NCBI GenBank assembly: GCA_037577475.1
Contig: CM075204.1
Coordinates: 7,881,355 to 7,945,354, forward strand
Direction: 5' to 3'
Source: Chaunax sp. Z400
Taxonomy: Eukaryota > Chordata > Actinopteri > Lophiiformes > Chaunacidae
Length of the DNA: 64,000 nt
Below are positions 12,030-24,064 of the stretch, one piece after another. Numbering within the stretch: position 1 is the first letter of the stretch; each line of letters starts with the position of its first letter. The position numbers and the translations under genes were made by a program. The notes beneath the pieces are model-generated. The model was not told where the DNA came from and did no database searches. It worked only from the letters and a program-made list of their open reading frames with translations.

Positions 12030-12200
12030 CTCTTCTAAACAATCAATTCAATCTATTTATACAGCACCAAATCACAACCAAAGTTATATCAAGGCACTTT
12101 CTAAGAAGAGCAGGTCTAGACTGACTAAAGAGACCCAACAATCCCCCATTAGAAGAACACGGAGACAGTGGTGAGGAAAACACTGTCTTTTAACAGGTAG
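12030..12200 (+). repeat. Teleost interspersed repeat fragment
   Basis: Starts 'aattcaatctatttatacag', followed by 'caccaaatcacaaccaaagt' and 'tatatcaaggcacttt', then 'gagacccaacaatccccc'. This is a very common fish repeat that I recognise from many loci but cannot confidently name; no protein is encoded. Confidence 0.55.
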
Positions 12201-12229
12201 AAACTGTTTATATTCTCTTTTTTCTAGTT

Positions 12230-12255
12230 CACACACACACACACACACACACGCG

Positions 12256-12286
<31 letters not shown>

Positions 12287-12330
12287 ACACACCTCTCAGA
12301 TGTGTGTATTTTATATATGTTTATATTGTT

Positions 12331-12365
<35 letters not shown>

Positions 12366-12401
12366 CTCAGATGTGTGTATTTTATATATGTTTATATTGT
12401 T

Positions 12402-12454
<53 letters not shown>

Positions 12455-12470
12455 CTCAGATGTGTGTATT
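12230..12470 (+). repeat. Compound (CA)n minisatellite upstream of mgst1
   Basis: Three (CA)n blocks (12230-12292 with some CG and GA interruptions, 12334-12363, 12405-12453) are each followed by 'cctctcagatgtgtgtatt'. The first two repeats of that phrase continue into 'ttatatatgtttatattg tttata' before the next CA block, so a whole unit of about 71-90 bp has been duplicated in tandem. It lies about 550-800 bases upstream of the mgst1 start codon. Confidence 0.9.
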
Positions 12471-12499
12471 GGCTGTGGCCCCTCCTCCTGTCTTTCTGT

Positions 12500-12576
12500 G
12501 TGACAGGTCAGGTTCTTATCTTAACAGCTCCACACTTCTGCAGAGTCACCACAGGACCCAAGTGTGCTATAAAAAT
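12500..12576 (+). other. Possible non-coding first exon of mgst1
   Basis: The first coding exon of mgst1 begins after a good acceptor (AG at 13000-13001), which implies an upstream untranslated exon. A strong donor, GTAAGT at 12577-12582, lies about 420 bases upstream. The exon start and promoter cannot be placed from sequence alone, so this is a guess from splice-site spacing. Confidence 0.25.
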
Positions 12577-13017
12577 GTAAGTAATTCTGCATATTTTGGA
12601 CCACAGATTATGTTCATCTTTTCCTTCCTGAGGTTGTGTTAACTTGTATTTGACATATTTGACTTGTTTAAAAATCCATAGACCAATTACCAAAGAGAGA
12701 CAATGTTCAGTTGTTACTCTGACTCTGTAGCAGGGCCGTCTGTCTCCACAGGAACAACCTTTCACTTGGCCTTTATGCACATTCTGTGCATTCATAATCG
12801 CACAGACAGCGTTGCATTCTCAGCTCACGTGGTTTAATTTTGAAGCCTTTTTTGACAGCAGGATTCCATGTTTGACTTTTCATCTCTGTTGTTTAGTTTA
12901 TGTTTACCATCTCTATATTTTGAAAATTAGAAATCGCTATAAATTGTGTGAAATATCATTCCTGAAAGAGAGCAGTAAACTAACTCTCCCTTATTATTCA
13001 GCTATAAACTGCCAGAG

Positions 13018-14425
13018 ATGGAAGTAAAGCTGATGGAAGATGAGATCTTTCGGGCTTTCACCACCTATGCTGCTATTGTTATTCTGAAAATGATGCTGAT
13101 GGGGCCCTTCACTGTATACTTCCGCTTGACCAGAGGGGTAAGTAACAATATTACAGTAATATTAATGTTGTTAGTACAGTTTATATCAGATTCAAAGCAT
13201 CTATGAGATGTAATGTTTTTCATTATTGTAGATAAAAGAGAGAGATTTCTGAGATGTAAGAAAATAAAAAGCTCCAATGTCCAACTGGCCCCCAAAGCAC
13301 CATGGACTCCACCCTAGAGTCACTCTTATGTCTCTGATATAGGCTTTCTCAAATGAGGAAGACGTGGCCAGTAAGTCTGCAGAGGAGAAGAAGAAGCTTC
13401 TGAGAACGGATCCAGATGTAGAGCGAGTTCGAAGGTGAGATGAAGACAGAATCATTCAGCATCATCATCAGAAATCATTTTCAGTACGCTTCAAATGATA
13501 TGTAATAATTATATTTGATAGTAATGCAGAGAAAAGTTATGAGAAGTGAGATGAGATGAGATGAGGAGTCTCAGCTGGACTGATGGCTCGTCTGTGACTC
13601 ATCACCGGTGGCTGGTTAATGAGGAACATCTGTCTCTGACCTTTGAAATAGCATGAGGTCCACCTCATCATTATGTTTTAAAATGACCTCACTGCCAACA
13701 TTTTTCTCTGCTCAGCTCACATTCACTGTCATTCACTCAGTCAAAAACACACTCACCATGCACACACCTTTTGTTTTGGTCGACTCATGAATACAAGACG
13801 AGCAGGTTTTCAGGCGGTTGCACGTCAGCACATTGCAGGTCGTTACAAGTTTCAACTCATCTCATCGCGAGGATGAGATCCTCACCAGTTTGAACCCAAA
13901 TGACGTAATCAGTAAGAGAGAAATGTTTTTTCTTTACTTATATCTGAGTTTTTAGTACTAATCGTGAAATATCCATCATTTTACATACATTCGTTTCTAC
14001 AGTCAACATTTTTAATCAGTTTTTATGAATTTTTTTAAATTTGAGTTGTTTAGAGCCCCAACTTCTGAAACAGTATCTATATCAAACATGTTGTATCTAA
14101 TGTGTGGAGTCCTAACCCAACACAAGTGTGTTAATAGATACATTAGTGAGTCATGCTGTATGCTGTGTGTGTTTAAAGGGCTCATCAGAATGACTTGGAG
14201 AACATTATTCCCTTCGTGGTGATCGGCCTGCTCTACTCTCTGACTGGACCTGAGCTCTCAGCTGCTCTGCTTCACTTCCGCCTGTTTGCTGGTTCGAGGA
14301 TCTTCCACACCATTTCTTACATCTTTGCTCTGCCTCAGCCCTGCAGAGGTCTGTCCTGGATACTGGGCATGCTGGTCAACTTCTCCATGGCTTACAAGGT
14401 CCTCAGCACAGTTCACGTCCTGTAG
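13018..14425 (+). CDS. mgst1: Microsomal glutathione S-transferase 1 (MAPEG family), complete
   Basis: Coding exons are 13018-13137, 13343-13434 and 14179-14425 (stop TAG at 14423), joined by GTAAGT and GTGAGA donors and AG acceptors; the second junction splits an Arg codon. The product is 152 residues, close to the 155 of mammalian MGST1, a trimeric enzyme of the endoplasmic reticulum and outer mitochondrial membrane that conjugates glutathione to electrophiles and reduces lipid peroxides. The MAPEG hallmark VERVRRAH (66-73) followed by NDLENIIPF is intact. Four hydrophobic segments lie near 12-36, 74-95, 98-118 and 127-147. Start ATG has purine at -3 and G at +4. The Cys near position 49 that senses oxidants in mammalian MGST1 is replaced: this loop reads EEDVASK, and the only Cys is at 126. 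An acceptor at 13000-13001 implies an upstream untranslated exon. Identification is strong; duplicate-copy status in fish (mgst1.1 or 1.2) cannot be told. Confidence 0.95.
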
Positions 14426-14591
14426 AGACTGTAGACCTCAAACCCTTCCACACAATCTCACATTCCTGACTGAATCTGTTTTTATCTTCCCTCTTCCTGC
14501 AGCTTAAATAGTTAAATGTTCTTTGCATTTATTTTTTATGCTTTCCCTTTGACTTGCTGGAATTATTATTGTGGATGGAAAATGCATTCTT

Positions 14592-14597
14592 AATAAA
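14592..14597 (+). terminator. mgst1: mgst1 polyadenylation signal
   Basis: Canonical AATAAA lies 167 bases after the mgst1 stop codon, in a T-rich context with a TG/T-rich stretch just downstream (about 14612-14630). This predicts a short 3' untranslated region ending near 14610-14620. Confidence 0.75.
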
Positions 14598-14619
14598 CTT
14601 TTTGCCAACTTGAGTCTGG

Positions 14620-15328
14620 TTAATTATTTTTCAGCTGATATGAAGGTAAAGGTTTTAAATCATTCATATAAAATGTTTTATGAGTACAGTCCACACAACA
14701 ACATGTCCTATATCAATATTCAGATATGAATTTAGCTGTAACTGTAGGCAGTCTAGACAGGGATTATGGCTATAGTCATTTAAAATAGGTAAACATGAGA
14801 AAATATCAGTGTATTTTATGCCTGAGTTGAAGCTGTTATCATACTATCATCACAAGCAGCAGTAAAAGTAGGCTAAGAGTCATCTCAGGTCAGGGCTCTC
14901 GCCAGATTACACAACCTCAGGGTAAATTCCAGGCATTCAACTGATTACTGATCTTTGGTCTTTGCTGTTCACGATGACTTTGCAAAAAACTAAAATGCAC
15001 TGCCAACTGCACACTGTTCTCCCTTTTACTAAAATTAATTTGTTTTATTTCATGTACTCTTCAAATGAGGGGATTGCTCGTCATTCTAGCTTTATTGACT
15101 TTTCTGTACTTGCCCATGTTTAATCCTTGTTTGGTATTTGTGTCTGTAGGACACTTTTAATTGTTTACATAAAGAAAAATTAAGCAATTAATTATAAATT
15201 CAACCTGAATCACATGGGTCTTCACATGGCCATACTCAGGACAGGTAAAAAGGTAGAGTCCACCATTTTTTGTTTCACATTAAAAGAAAAACAAGAGTTA
15301 TTTCTATCATAAAATCCTAATAAAAGCT
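14620..15328. other. Intergenic sequence, no gene seen
   Basis: AT-rich DNA after the mgst1 3' end with no recognised exon, RNA gene or repeat family. Confidence 0.55.
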
Positions 15329-16610
15329 TCAGCTTTTTTGCAACATATTGAACATGCTCCTCAAAAAGACATCAATTAAAAACTCTCTCTCTTCTTCTAC
15401 TCTGTTAAAAGCATACTGAAGATACTCAAGAGCCTTAGCAGTATGTGCAAAGCAATAAATGACAGTATCATCTGCATAGAATTGGGATGCTGCATTTGGA
15501 ATATAGAGACCAAGACAATTTATGTATAAAATGAATAATAGTGGTCCTAGAACCGAACCTTGTGGAACCCCCGTATGGACCTGCAGTGGTAGCCCCCCTC
15601 TAGCTGAATAGCCTATCTGTGAAGTAGTTTGTAAACCATCAAACTTCATCTGCAGAAAAAAGCAGTGGCTAAAAGATGACCAATTAAAACATTGTGGTCG
15701 ATAGTATCAGGTCAAAAAAAAGAGAAATACATCTAGTCTAGTTACATCATTTATGACATTCATAGCTGCAGTAATAGTACTATGGTTTTTACAGGATCCT
15801 GACTGAAATGTAGAGATTATACAGTTGTTAGCCAGGTATTGTTTTACTTGATCACAGACCAGGGTTTATAGCACTTTAGCCAAGGTGGAGTTAAGAGATT
15901 GGCCTCTTATTATTTAAGATAGGTGGGCCTCCTCCTTTCTAAAGGTGAATGACTCACACAGATTTCCATGCCTTGGGGATCTTATCTATTTACAACATGA
16001 GAACCTTTGGGTCAAATTAAAAATGTGACACAAAGGCTCATCTATAAAATCTATCCCAGCTGACATTGGGCAGGAGGCTGGGTTCACCCTGGACAAGTCA
16101 CCAGTTCATCACGGTCCGTTTAGAGTCACCAGTTCACCTCTACTGCATGTTTCTGGAGGTGGGAGGAAGCCGGAGAACCTTGAGAGAACCCAACACAGAC
16201 TCGGGGAGAACATGGAGATGCCACACAGAAAAGTCCCAGGTCCTCAGGTGGATCTGAACCCAGGACCTTCTTGCTGTGAGGTAACAGCGTTACCCACTGT
16301 GCCACCGCCCCGGGTTATAAACCAACCATTTAAATTCTGAATATGTTTGTTTACAATATCAGTGAAGCTATTATGGAAATAATTCCAGGCCAGTTGAACA
16401 TTATCAAATTTAAAAAAAATCCCAGTTAGATGTTATGCTTTCACCAAAACGTGGCTTTCTTTTAAATATCCTTGTATCCTGAATAGCGGTTTTCACACAA
16501 TGTCCACTCATATGATTTGGAAAAACACCTGCGGCAAAAAATTTAAAAGGTTTATTTCTCAACAAGCGTTGATTTTTGTGAACATTCGGGACTGGGTCCT
16601 GCATAGGAAT
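15329..16610 (-). mobile_element. LINE relic (Rex/CR1-like) with SINE inserted
   Basis: On the - strand, 16610-16320 reads a degraded stretch with FKRKPRFG and FDNVQLAWNYFHNSFTDIVNKH, the link between endonuclease and reverse transcriptase in CR1/Rex-type LINEs. 15960-15650 carries KIPKAWKS, KRPIS and FQSG(S)CKNHST with stops, and 15649-15329 keeps an open 106-codon piece with GVPQGSVLGPLLFILYIN and the catalytic FYADDTVIY. These are reverse transcriptase motifs in the right order. The 16053-16313 SINE interrupts it. Frameshifts, stops and missing ends make it inactive. Confidence 0.8.
16053..16313 (-). mobile_element. tRNA-derived SINE inserted in a LINE
   Basis: On the - strand it begins 'ggggcggtggcacagtgggt' (box A-like) and has a box B-like 'ctgggttcagatcc' about 45 bases on. 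It then reads 'tttctgtgtggcatctccat gttctcc' and ends 'gaactggtgacttgtcc agggtgaaccc'. It interrupts the surrounding LINE. The short flanks both contain tataaa (near 16043 and 16315), which could be the remains of a target duplication. Confidence 0.7.
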
Positions 16611-16639
16611 TAATTTATTGTGTGAGATTTAAAGAATCA

Positions 16640-16906
16640 CAGAGTGATTAGCTTATAAGGCTCTGCGTGGCCTTACACCAGACTGTCTCAGACGTGCCTC
16701 TGGTTTATGAGTCAGAGACCCCTCAGATCCTTCAGATTCTTCTCTTTTAGCAGTTCCTTCAAAGCAGAACTAAAACATTTGGTGATGCTGCTTTCATCCA
16801 TTATGTATGTATGTATGATGTAAGAGACGCTGAAAACATTGGTGTTTTTAAATGGAAACTACAACATAAAAACACATCATTCAGTCTTTTACGTAGTGTT
16901 TTATAA
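16640..16906 (+). mobile_element. L2-like LINE 3' end
   Basis: The + strand carries LAYKALRGLTPD, then in shifted frames LLAVP, SRTKTFGDAAF and finally DVRDAENIGVFKWKL with a stop near 16905. This order matches the C-terminal region downstream of reverse transcriptase in L2-type LINEs (consensus: ALHGL-P, LL-VP, FG-RAF, LP--VR----F-LK). Several frameshifts and a TATG-repeat expansion near 16805 show decay. It points opposite to the LINE ending at 16610. Confidence 0.65.
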
Positions 16907-17987
16907 TCTTATGGTTTTAATATTTATACTCATTTATCTCAACATGTTGGATGTGACATGCAAAGACTTCGTACTGAACTAAATGCATGGAACAACAGCT
17001 TCAGTATCATTCAAATCAATTTGCTACCATTTTATACGGAATAACTGTCTTCATCAGATTCCACCCTGTGTTTATTCTTGTGTTCTTGTTTGGATGTGTC
17101 ATCTGCTGATTTGATGAATGCCTCATGCTGCAACATGAAGGTGACTGGCTTCAACATGAGCAGTGGAACCCATGTGAGGGCACTAGACTGAAATTACCAT
17201 GAAAGCTGCTTAGAGCGTATGCTGTCTGCATTGTGTCCTGTCTGTGTGTGAGTAGAGGAGTTTTATGGGAACTCATTTGTTTGGGGCCCTTGGCCCTTCA
17301 GGGTCTCTCATTTTTCAGGAAAACCATGCATTTCACAGCTCAGGTGGAGGGGGGAGGAACACCCCAACCACCCTCTATAACTAACAACCTTCAACACACC
17401 CAGGAGACTCACTTCTGCATGCAGTGTGAAGCGAACTCCTCTCCTTTGAGTTACGCTGTTCTTATACAAATCGGCAGTGGCAAAATATGAAATATGTTGT
17501 TTTGTTGTTGTTGTTGTTGCTTTGTGCCCACATTGTGTTTTTCAAGAACATCTCTGAATATTCATATTGAATGCATGAACAAAATCTTTGCTCCACACAC
17601 TTTTCAGATAGATGGTCTGTCAATGTACATTAGCAACTAAAATTAGATTACAGTTAGATTGAGGCAAGACAAACCAATTAAATAAAAATATATATAATAT
17701 ATATGATAGTCTAGTAGTGTTGCACAGTCAGCCAAAATGTAGGTACCTTTTTAATAGTTCTTTGTCAAAAATGGTTCGGTATTAGAACTTCCCAATGTTC
17801 TGTCCTGTTGTAGGTCATGTATGTGTCAGGTGTGAGTGATCGGGGGATGAAATACTGTATATGATGTCCGAATGTGTCCACTAGGTGTCAGTACATGCTA
17901 TGTAGCCAGGTCAACTGCCTGTAGTCTTCATTATCAGGGGGGACTTGAGACCATGCATACATCCCTGTTGATGCAGCATCAGCTTCC

Positions 17988-17990
<3 letters not shown>

Positions 17991-18058
<68 letters not shown>
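17991..18058 (+). repeat. (GA)n microsatellite, about 33 units
   Basis: Uninterrupted GA dinucleotides over about 67 bases. Open frames reading through it are artefacts of the dinucleotide. Confidence 0.97.
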
Positions 18059-21000
18059 CAAGGCCTCTGCCACAGAACCTGTGAGCGTGTCACCTTCAGA
18101 AATGATACCTCCATTTCATCTACTGGTTAACTAAAGGTTTTCTTTCAACTCGCTGATGGTGAACCCACTGACATAGTGAAGACATTTGCAATGAGTGCAA
18201 AACCCAATAGTTAAGCTATACCTTAGCTGGCTAGTAGGCAAGATGGTAAAATGCTACATTGTATACTTAGATCATATTCAATGTAGCATCAGCGTACCCT
18301 GTATCGTAAGTGGCATGACAAGCATATCTGAGAATGTGACTTCCAGAATTAAAAAAACAAAAAAACAACCAAAAGAAGAAGAAAGAAAAACAATTATTAA
18401 GCTGCAGGTATGTGTTGGGTTTAATGAAGCCGGATAATGAAAAAATATCCAGGGTATATTTAAATGGCTTCATAGGACAGGCCTCCACACCCTTCATCTG
18501 CTGCTCTACACTGACATCATAGTATTTCCTGCATCCGCCCTCAACGATGTGACTGAACATCGCAAATTCAGACTCATTGAATGTATGAGGCATCAACCCT
18601 GTTAGGTTCCTCAACAACAAAGCTCAGCGGATCAGTTGAATCAGAAAGGCGATCTTCACGCTTTAATTTATTTACGTTGTCTCTCGTTTCCAACTCAACC
18701 AGCTGAGGACGTCCACTCTCAGTAAAACCACAAAATCACATTTAAAAATCATTATTTTGCTGCATCCTCTGTTCCTTTCTGGGACTGTATCTGTCAGCCC
18801 GAGGCGAGGCCTGTGGTTCCCCATGTCGGAGTGCTGTGGTTTGTACACCCAACATGGTGGACGTTGTAGAGGCTGTTCGTACATCCAACACAACCTCATT
18901 TCTGCAATTTCTGCATAAGGTTATAATGTAGAGACAAAAAAATGTTGACATTGAACCTCTGTTCTCTGCAAAAATGATGTTTCCTCCAAAGCAAATTAAG
19001 CTGTATATGATCTATTATTATTTATTATATCTATTATTATATTATCTGTATCTACATATTTGTAGATATGGACATAAGCATGTGGCTTACACAGTATTTC
19101 TGTCCCACTTTGCTTTGTGCCTGAAGTGTACTGAAGTGCTGCATGTATGAAAGGCTGACTGCAGATAACGCAGGGTCTCCAGTTGAAGATGTTATCTCTG
19201 AGTGTGTGCTCGCTTTGCTTTGTGTCTGCGTTTCATTAACTGTCATCCACATGCTGAAGATTTGCCCGTCCTGCCTTATTGTTCTGCTGGTTAAACTCTA
19301 CAGCTGCTTAATTAGGCGCAACTTCAAAGTAACACTCAACACCAGAGCTGAGGTGAGCCAGATATTTATATCATACGACGGCATCCAAGGTCCTGAAAAA
19401 TTAATGACTAGTCAGAAGAAATCCAACTCATGGCTGCTGATGAAAATTATGAATCAGTTGGGTTCTAGCGGATGGACGTTTTGAGGCCACGTTTCCTTTG
19501 CTTTCTTCTCAACATGGGAGACATTGTGAAGTTGTAGGAGATACACGGCGCTACCCTCTGCAGCATCTGCAACAATAAAGACCAAAGCCCTATAGGGATG
19601 CAGTAGGAATCAGGGCAATATGATGCAATTTGGAAATGCATGGACGTTATAACTCATTTGTTTTAGCATTCAAAAGCAGAGCACAGACATGGGAGGAGTT
19701 TAGATTTTAATTTAATCAATGGAGGAAACTGAATGAAAATTAAATATTATTGTTAATAGTTATTTTTACCTTCATTCTTTAGTCTTTAAATGAAATGCAA
19801 ACAGCAAACAATGGCATTAGCATTTTTTAATTTGTCTTAAAACAATACTAGGAAATAGTAGATTGAGAGTAAGATGTCTTGTTGATCTAGATTTGTGATA
19901 AAGACAGCTGGGACACAGAAGCATTAATCATATCTGTGGTGTGTTGCAGAGAAGGCGTATTAGCCGAGCATCCTTCAGTGTGAAATAATGGCTCACTTAA
20001 GTTTTTACAGGCGGTATGCAGCACATACTAACTGAGTAGGTAGTAGATGGTGTGTTAGTATGGGCCATGGACCTCGCTTTAAACCGCTCCTTCGTTTATA
20101 TTCTGTGTCTAGAGTTACACTTTAATAACACATCGCACATTTATCACTTCGACAAATGAATTATGCTCCGGATAAACAATGAAGCTTAGTGCAATGTGGC
20201 GTGACAAATGGCAGCAGACTGATGTAGTGTGGTTGTAAACAGTGAGCAAAATAGCGGTGGTGCTGTTTCTATGTGAACCGTATGAAATAATCAAAAATAA
20301 GCAAACCAATGGTTCATAACTGCTTCTGAATGTGAGGAGAAGTCAGCAGTGAGTGACAGGCTGCTGTAAATAACCAGACTCAGTCATGTCATCTCATCCC
20401 AGCAACAGTCACACCTGTCGGACAGGTAGCTCTAGCAATGCTTAAAGCAATGGAAGATCGACTTCCTATTCGACCACTGCAACATATTTTCTCCTTAGCT
20501 CTCTCCCTTTGGGTCTCTATCTGTGATCTGTCAATGAGGAAACGTCTGAACATCTGGTCCTGTTTCTAGAGACGGACATCAGACACTGTAGGAACAGAAG
20601 AGAAGAGGGGATTATAAACTGTATTAAAAAAACCCCACACACACACACACAAAAAATACTACACTCACACACACACAAGCAAAAGCCAGTTTGACCCTTC
20701 CGACCAGCTGACTCCTCTTCATGTGTTTCAATTTGTGGCTGAACTGGGATCAGATTGCTTCTGCTGATCCCAGTGACTGGAGTGCAGGTGATTACCATAA
20801 GCAATTTAAATGCTATTGATTTAACCTCCCCCATGCTGTAATTGAACATCATGGCTGAGCACCAAACTTCACTTTCAGAGGCTTTTCTTGCTCTGTTTCC
20901 CCGAATTTTCCAGCTGACGCTTTGATTTTAATTTTTGTTATTTCAGCCTGATTCACCTCCTTCTGTTCTTCCTCACAGTCGTCTCCAAGCTGAACTGCAG

Positions 21001-21131
21001 GCCAAATGTGTGTATAGTGGAAGAACTAGACCATCAATAGATCGGTTATGATAACAATGGAAATGTTCAGTTAACAACCAGCAGTGGATAATTTACAATC
21101 TCATTGTCTTTATTACTGTTACTTCTCCATC

Positions 21132-21133
<2 letters not shown>

Positions 21134-21226
<93 letters not shown>

Positions 21227-21227
21227 G
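21134..21227 (+). repeat. (TG)n microsatellite, about 42 units, plus (AG)n
   Basis: Pure TG from 21134 to about 21218, ending in a short AGAGAGAG. One of the longest dinucleotide tracts in the window. Confidence 0.97.
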
Positions 21228-22039
21228 TGGCACACAGAAAATGTTTTTTGGTATTCATAAGAATCCTTCTGTGATAATTCCACCTTCAATAGACCATCAT
21301 TACTAATCACCAAGCTTAACACAAAAACCCAATTTCCTACTTAATTACAACTGGTGTTTTTAGATAACAGGAACAGTGTGCTTTTAAATTACAGAGTGGA
21401 ATTAACAAAAAAGACAAAAAATATTTTCATTAAAATATGTTAAATACATTCTTCATTATACAGCGCCATAATGGAAGACGAGATTCAGCCCTAAGATCAA
21501 TTAATAAAAGGATAAAACTCCACTTGGGAGGCACACTTGTGCATTCTTCATTTTTCATCACGCTCTTGCCATTGCTCATGAGGGATCACAATTTCTTGTT
21601 TTAATATTTTAGTGTTCTAACTTAAGCTTCAGGATTCTCTCCAGGTAGCACACTAGATCATCCTGACATTTCAAAGTACTGAAACCTTTGGAATAAAGTG
21701 TTTTTTATTAAATCCTATTAACATAATTTATGCCTGTCAGACAGCCCACCCCAGTGTTAGCCGGGCTGGAGAGACTCAACCTCCATATGTCATTCTCTGG
21801 TTCCCTCAGATGGAAGACGGGGTTGTTCAGACACATGTGACACAGGGGTGATGATTAGTGCAGACAAACTACCCAGAACTCAGTGTCATCAGTCATGTTC
21901 TGCTTCAGCATGGCATGAACCACAGGGAGTGTCTGGGGATTAATATGCAGGTCTTAATTCAGCTATCATTTCAACAGAGACCTTATAAAAGACACCGTGT
22001 TGACTAATCATCCATCCATCCTTATTCTTGAGTGACAGC

Positions 22040-22830
22040 AGGTACAGGTCTATACTGGTACTGGTAGCACAATGCTCCAACATCAATAGAAGGAAGCTAC
22101 TATCACAGCTGGAGAGGCTCCAACAACATGGGAACACAACCAAGCACCCTGGAGAAAAGACGTCAATAGAGCAGAGCAGTGTTGTTAATGATGTACCACC
22201 AGTCATGACTGCAGCATCCACAGAGCCGGGGAGAAAATAGTGGACAAACTAAACCCCCGAGTACGACTCCCTAGGCTCACTGACAAAGTCCCATCTGAGG
22301 TGGTGAACACAGCTCTACTCACTATCCCTACTGCCACCATCACAGGAACCAATGAGCTCATACATGCCACTGCAACAGTAATCCTGGAGATGCTGGGGTA
22401 TCTCGCCCCCCCCCATGGAGAAGAAGGTTGGAAGCCAAGATAAATAAAGCCCAGAGAGAAGTTAGTCACCTAACAGATGTGCAGACGGGTAACATGAGAG
22501 ACAGGTCCTGGATGAAGAACAAGTACAACAAGATGTCCATAGGTGAGGCTCTAGAGACTGCCAAACAAGGACTCACAGCTCTGGGAGCTGTAGGCTGAGA
22601 AGATGCACCAGAGAAGCAGAGGCCAAGAGAACAAATGGCCTTTTCACCAAAGATCCATACAGGGTGTACCATCAGCTGCGAGGGAACAACAGCACAAGAG
22701 GAGACCCACAGTACTGGAGGTCAATATGGGAGAAAGAGGCATCACACAACATCAGTGCTAAGTGGCTGATGGACTTAAGAACAGACCATACCATCCCACA
22801 AGTCCAGATTAATGTCTTCGGAGATGTGAC
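22040..22830 (+). mobile_element. Non-LTR retrotransposon fragment, family unassigned
   Basis: The + strand holds KLNPRVRLPRLT, then TATVILEMLGY, a frame change, then RRLEAKIKAAQREVSHL-like sequence, RDRSWMKNKYNKMSIGEALE, TAKQGLTAL, and finally a degraded W-x-S-x-W-E-KEA-HN-x-SAKWL-D-L stretch near 22720-22775. This is the region before reverse transcriptase in a LINE ORF2 family I have met in fish genomes. Several frameshifts are present. A shorter second copy lies at 27262-27475. Confidence 0.6.
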
Positions 22831-23285
22831 ACTGTGATAAATGCTGGAGGTGATCACATGCGGTACTTTTTGACTTGTAAACACTAAGGCAACAACCACG
22901 AATTTGCACAAAACTGATTTTTTTCTGTATGGCTAAAGGGTAAATAAAGATGTGTGAACCATAATTTGCCTTTGATATTTGATTTGAGCAGGATGGCATG
23001 AGAGCCTACAAAATGATCTGTTTTTACTGTTGCTCAGTATATAATAAATTAATTGTTGCTTTTGTATTTTAATGGGATTTGTCAACAAAAAGTGAAATAC
23101 AGAAAATCACCAACCTTTCCTTTCAACGCTACACAACAACTCAGCTGAACTGTCACACATGTTTAAAGCTTCTAAATTAAAATGTTAAAATGGTATTCTT
23201 CTTATTTCAGAATACATAAATTGGTCAAACGGCAACTATTTCACTTAAACCTATAAATGTCTCTTGATTCTTGACTTCACTGCAG

Positions 23286-23317
23286 TCTCAGAATGTCTCA
23301 GAATGTCTCAGAATGTC
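23286..23317 (+). repeat. 10-bp tandem triplication
   Basis: The unit tctcagaatg occurs three times in a row, followed by a partial fourth (tc). Too short to suggest function. Confidence 0.9.
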
Positions 23318-23929
23318 CTGCTCACGATGCTCACCACACTCAAACACACACAAACGCAGCCTTTGGAGGACGTGGCCCCTGAATTGATTGATCGTTGCAC
23401 AATCTGAGCTTGTGCACCTTCCGCCCTACGGGATCTCATCTAGGACATTCTTAATGTACCACTTTTATTTGTGTGATCCACTCAATACTGTTATGTTGTG
23501 TCATATCAAGTGGCTTTTGTGGCTCTAACAAGTTTTCAGTTGAAGTTACACCTGCTGAAGTGGACTTAGTTTTAAAAGTCATGACCTGACATGTATTCAA
23601 CCAATGAGCACATTTGACTTCCTGCCTGGTTGTATTTATGCATCTGTACTCTTTTTTTGAGTCACTGCATATTTGAATCCATCATATGTGTTTGATAGTG
23701 AGCTCTGCCCCGTGACACGAACATCGCTGCTGTTTGCTATGGCTGATGGGTTTGATCTACGTTTGACCTCTCAGGCTGTTTGAGAATAGCACGCACATGC
23801 AGTTATCTTGACTACCAGAATCTGTCTCAAATTGGTCTGGTTGCATGAGCTTGAATTAACCTGAAACTCTGCTTAAGTGCAGACAGATTTGTTGATTTCA
23901 TTCAAGTTATGCCTTGGGTTTAATCCCCT

Positions 23930-24060
23930 CTTCTTAGTGAACAGGCTCCTGGTCTGGGGTAGACTGTGGTTCCATCCGTTGGGAAGTGTCTTTGAACAAG
24001 ACACCAAACCCAAATTGTCTCACAATGCTGCCGTTCCATTGGTATTACTGCTGGTGGCAA
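23930..24060 (+). mobile_element. SINE tail-A body fragment, diverged
   Basis: Contains 'ggaagtgtctttgaacaaga caccaaacccaaattg', comparable to 'gaagtgtccttgggcaagat' and 'gaatgccaaattgctccc' in the SINE at 27976. Head and tail are not recognisable. Confidence 0.45.
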
Positions 24061-24064
24061 GAAT

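Larger units (their letters stand above)
16907..22039. other. Intergenic sequence, no gene seen
   Basis: About 5 kb with no recognised exon. It holds a (TTG)n patch at 17503-17520, the (GA)n tract at 17991-18058, AT-rich stretches near 17690 and 19010, and the long (TG)n at 21134. Open frames such as 19143-19484 show no domain. Confidence 0.55.

Noticed and set aside
1..12200. Exons of a gene upstream of mgst1 (SLC15A5 would be expected from the human order I recall)
   Set aside because: No transporter-like peptide or exon with matching splice sites could be recognised on either strand.
17872..18114. Arg-Glu and Leu-Ser repeat frames
   Set aside because: Pure translation of the (GA)n microsatellite.
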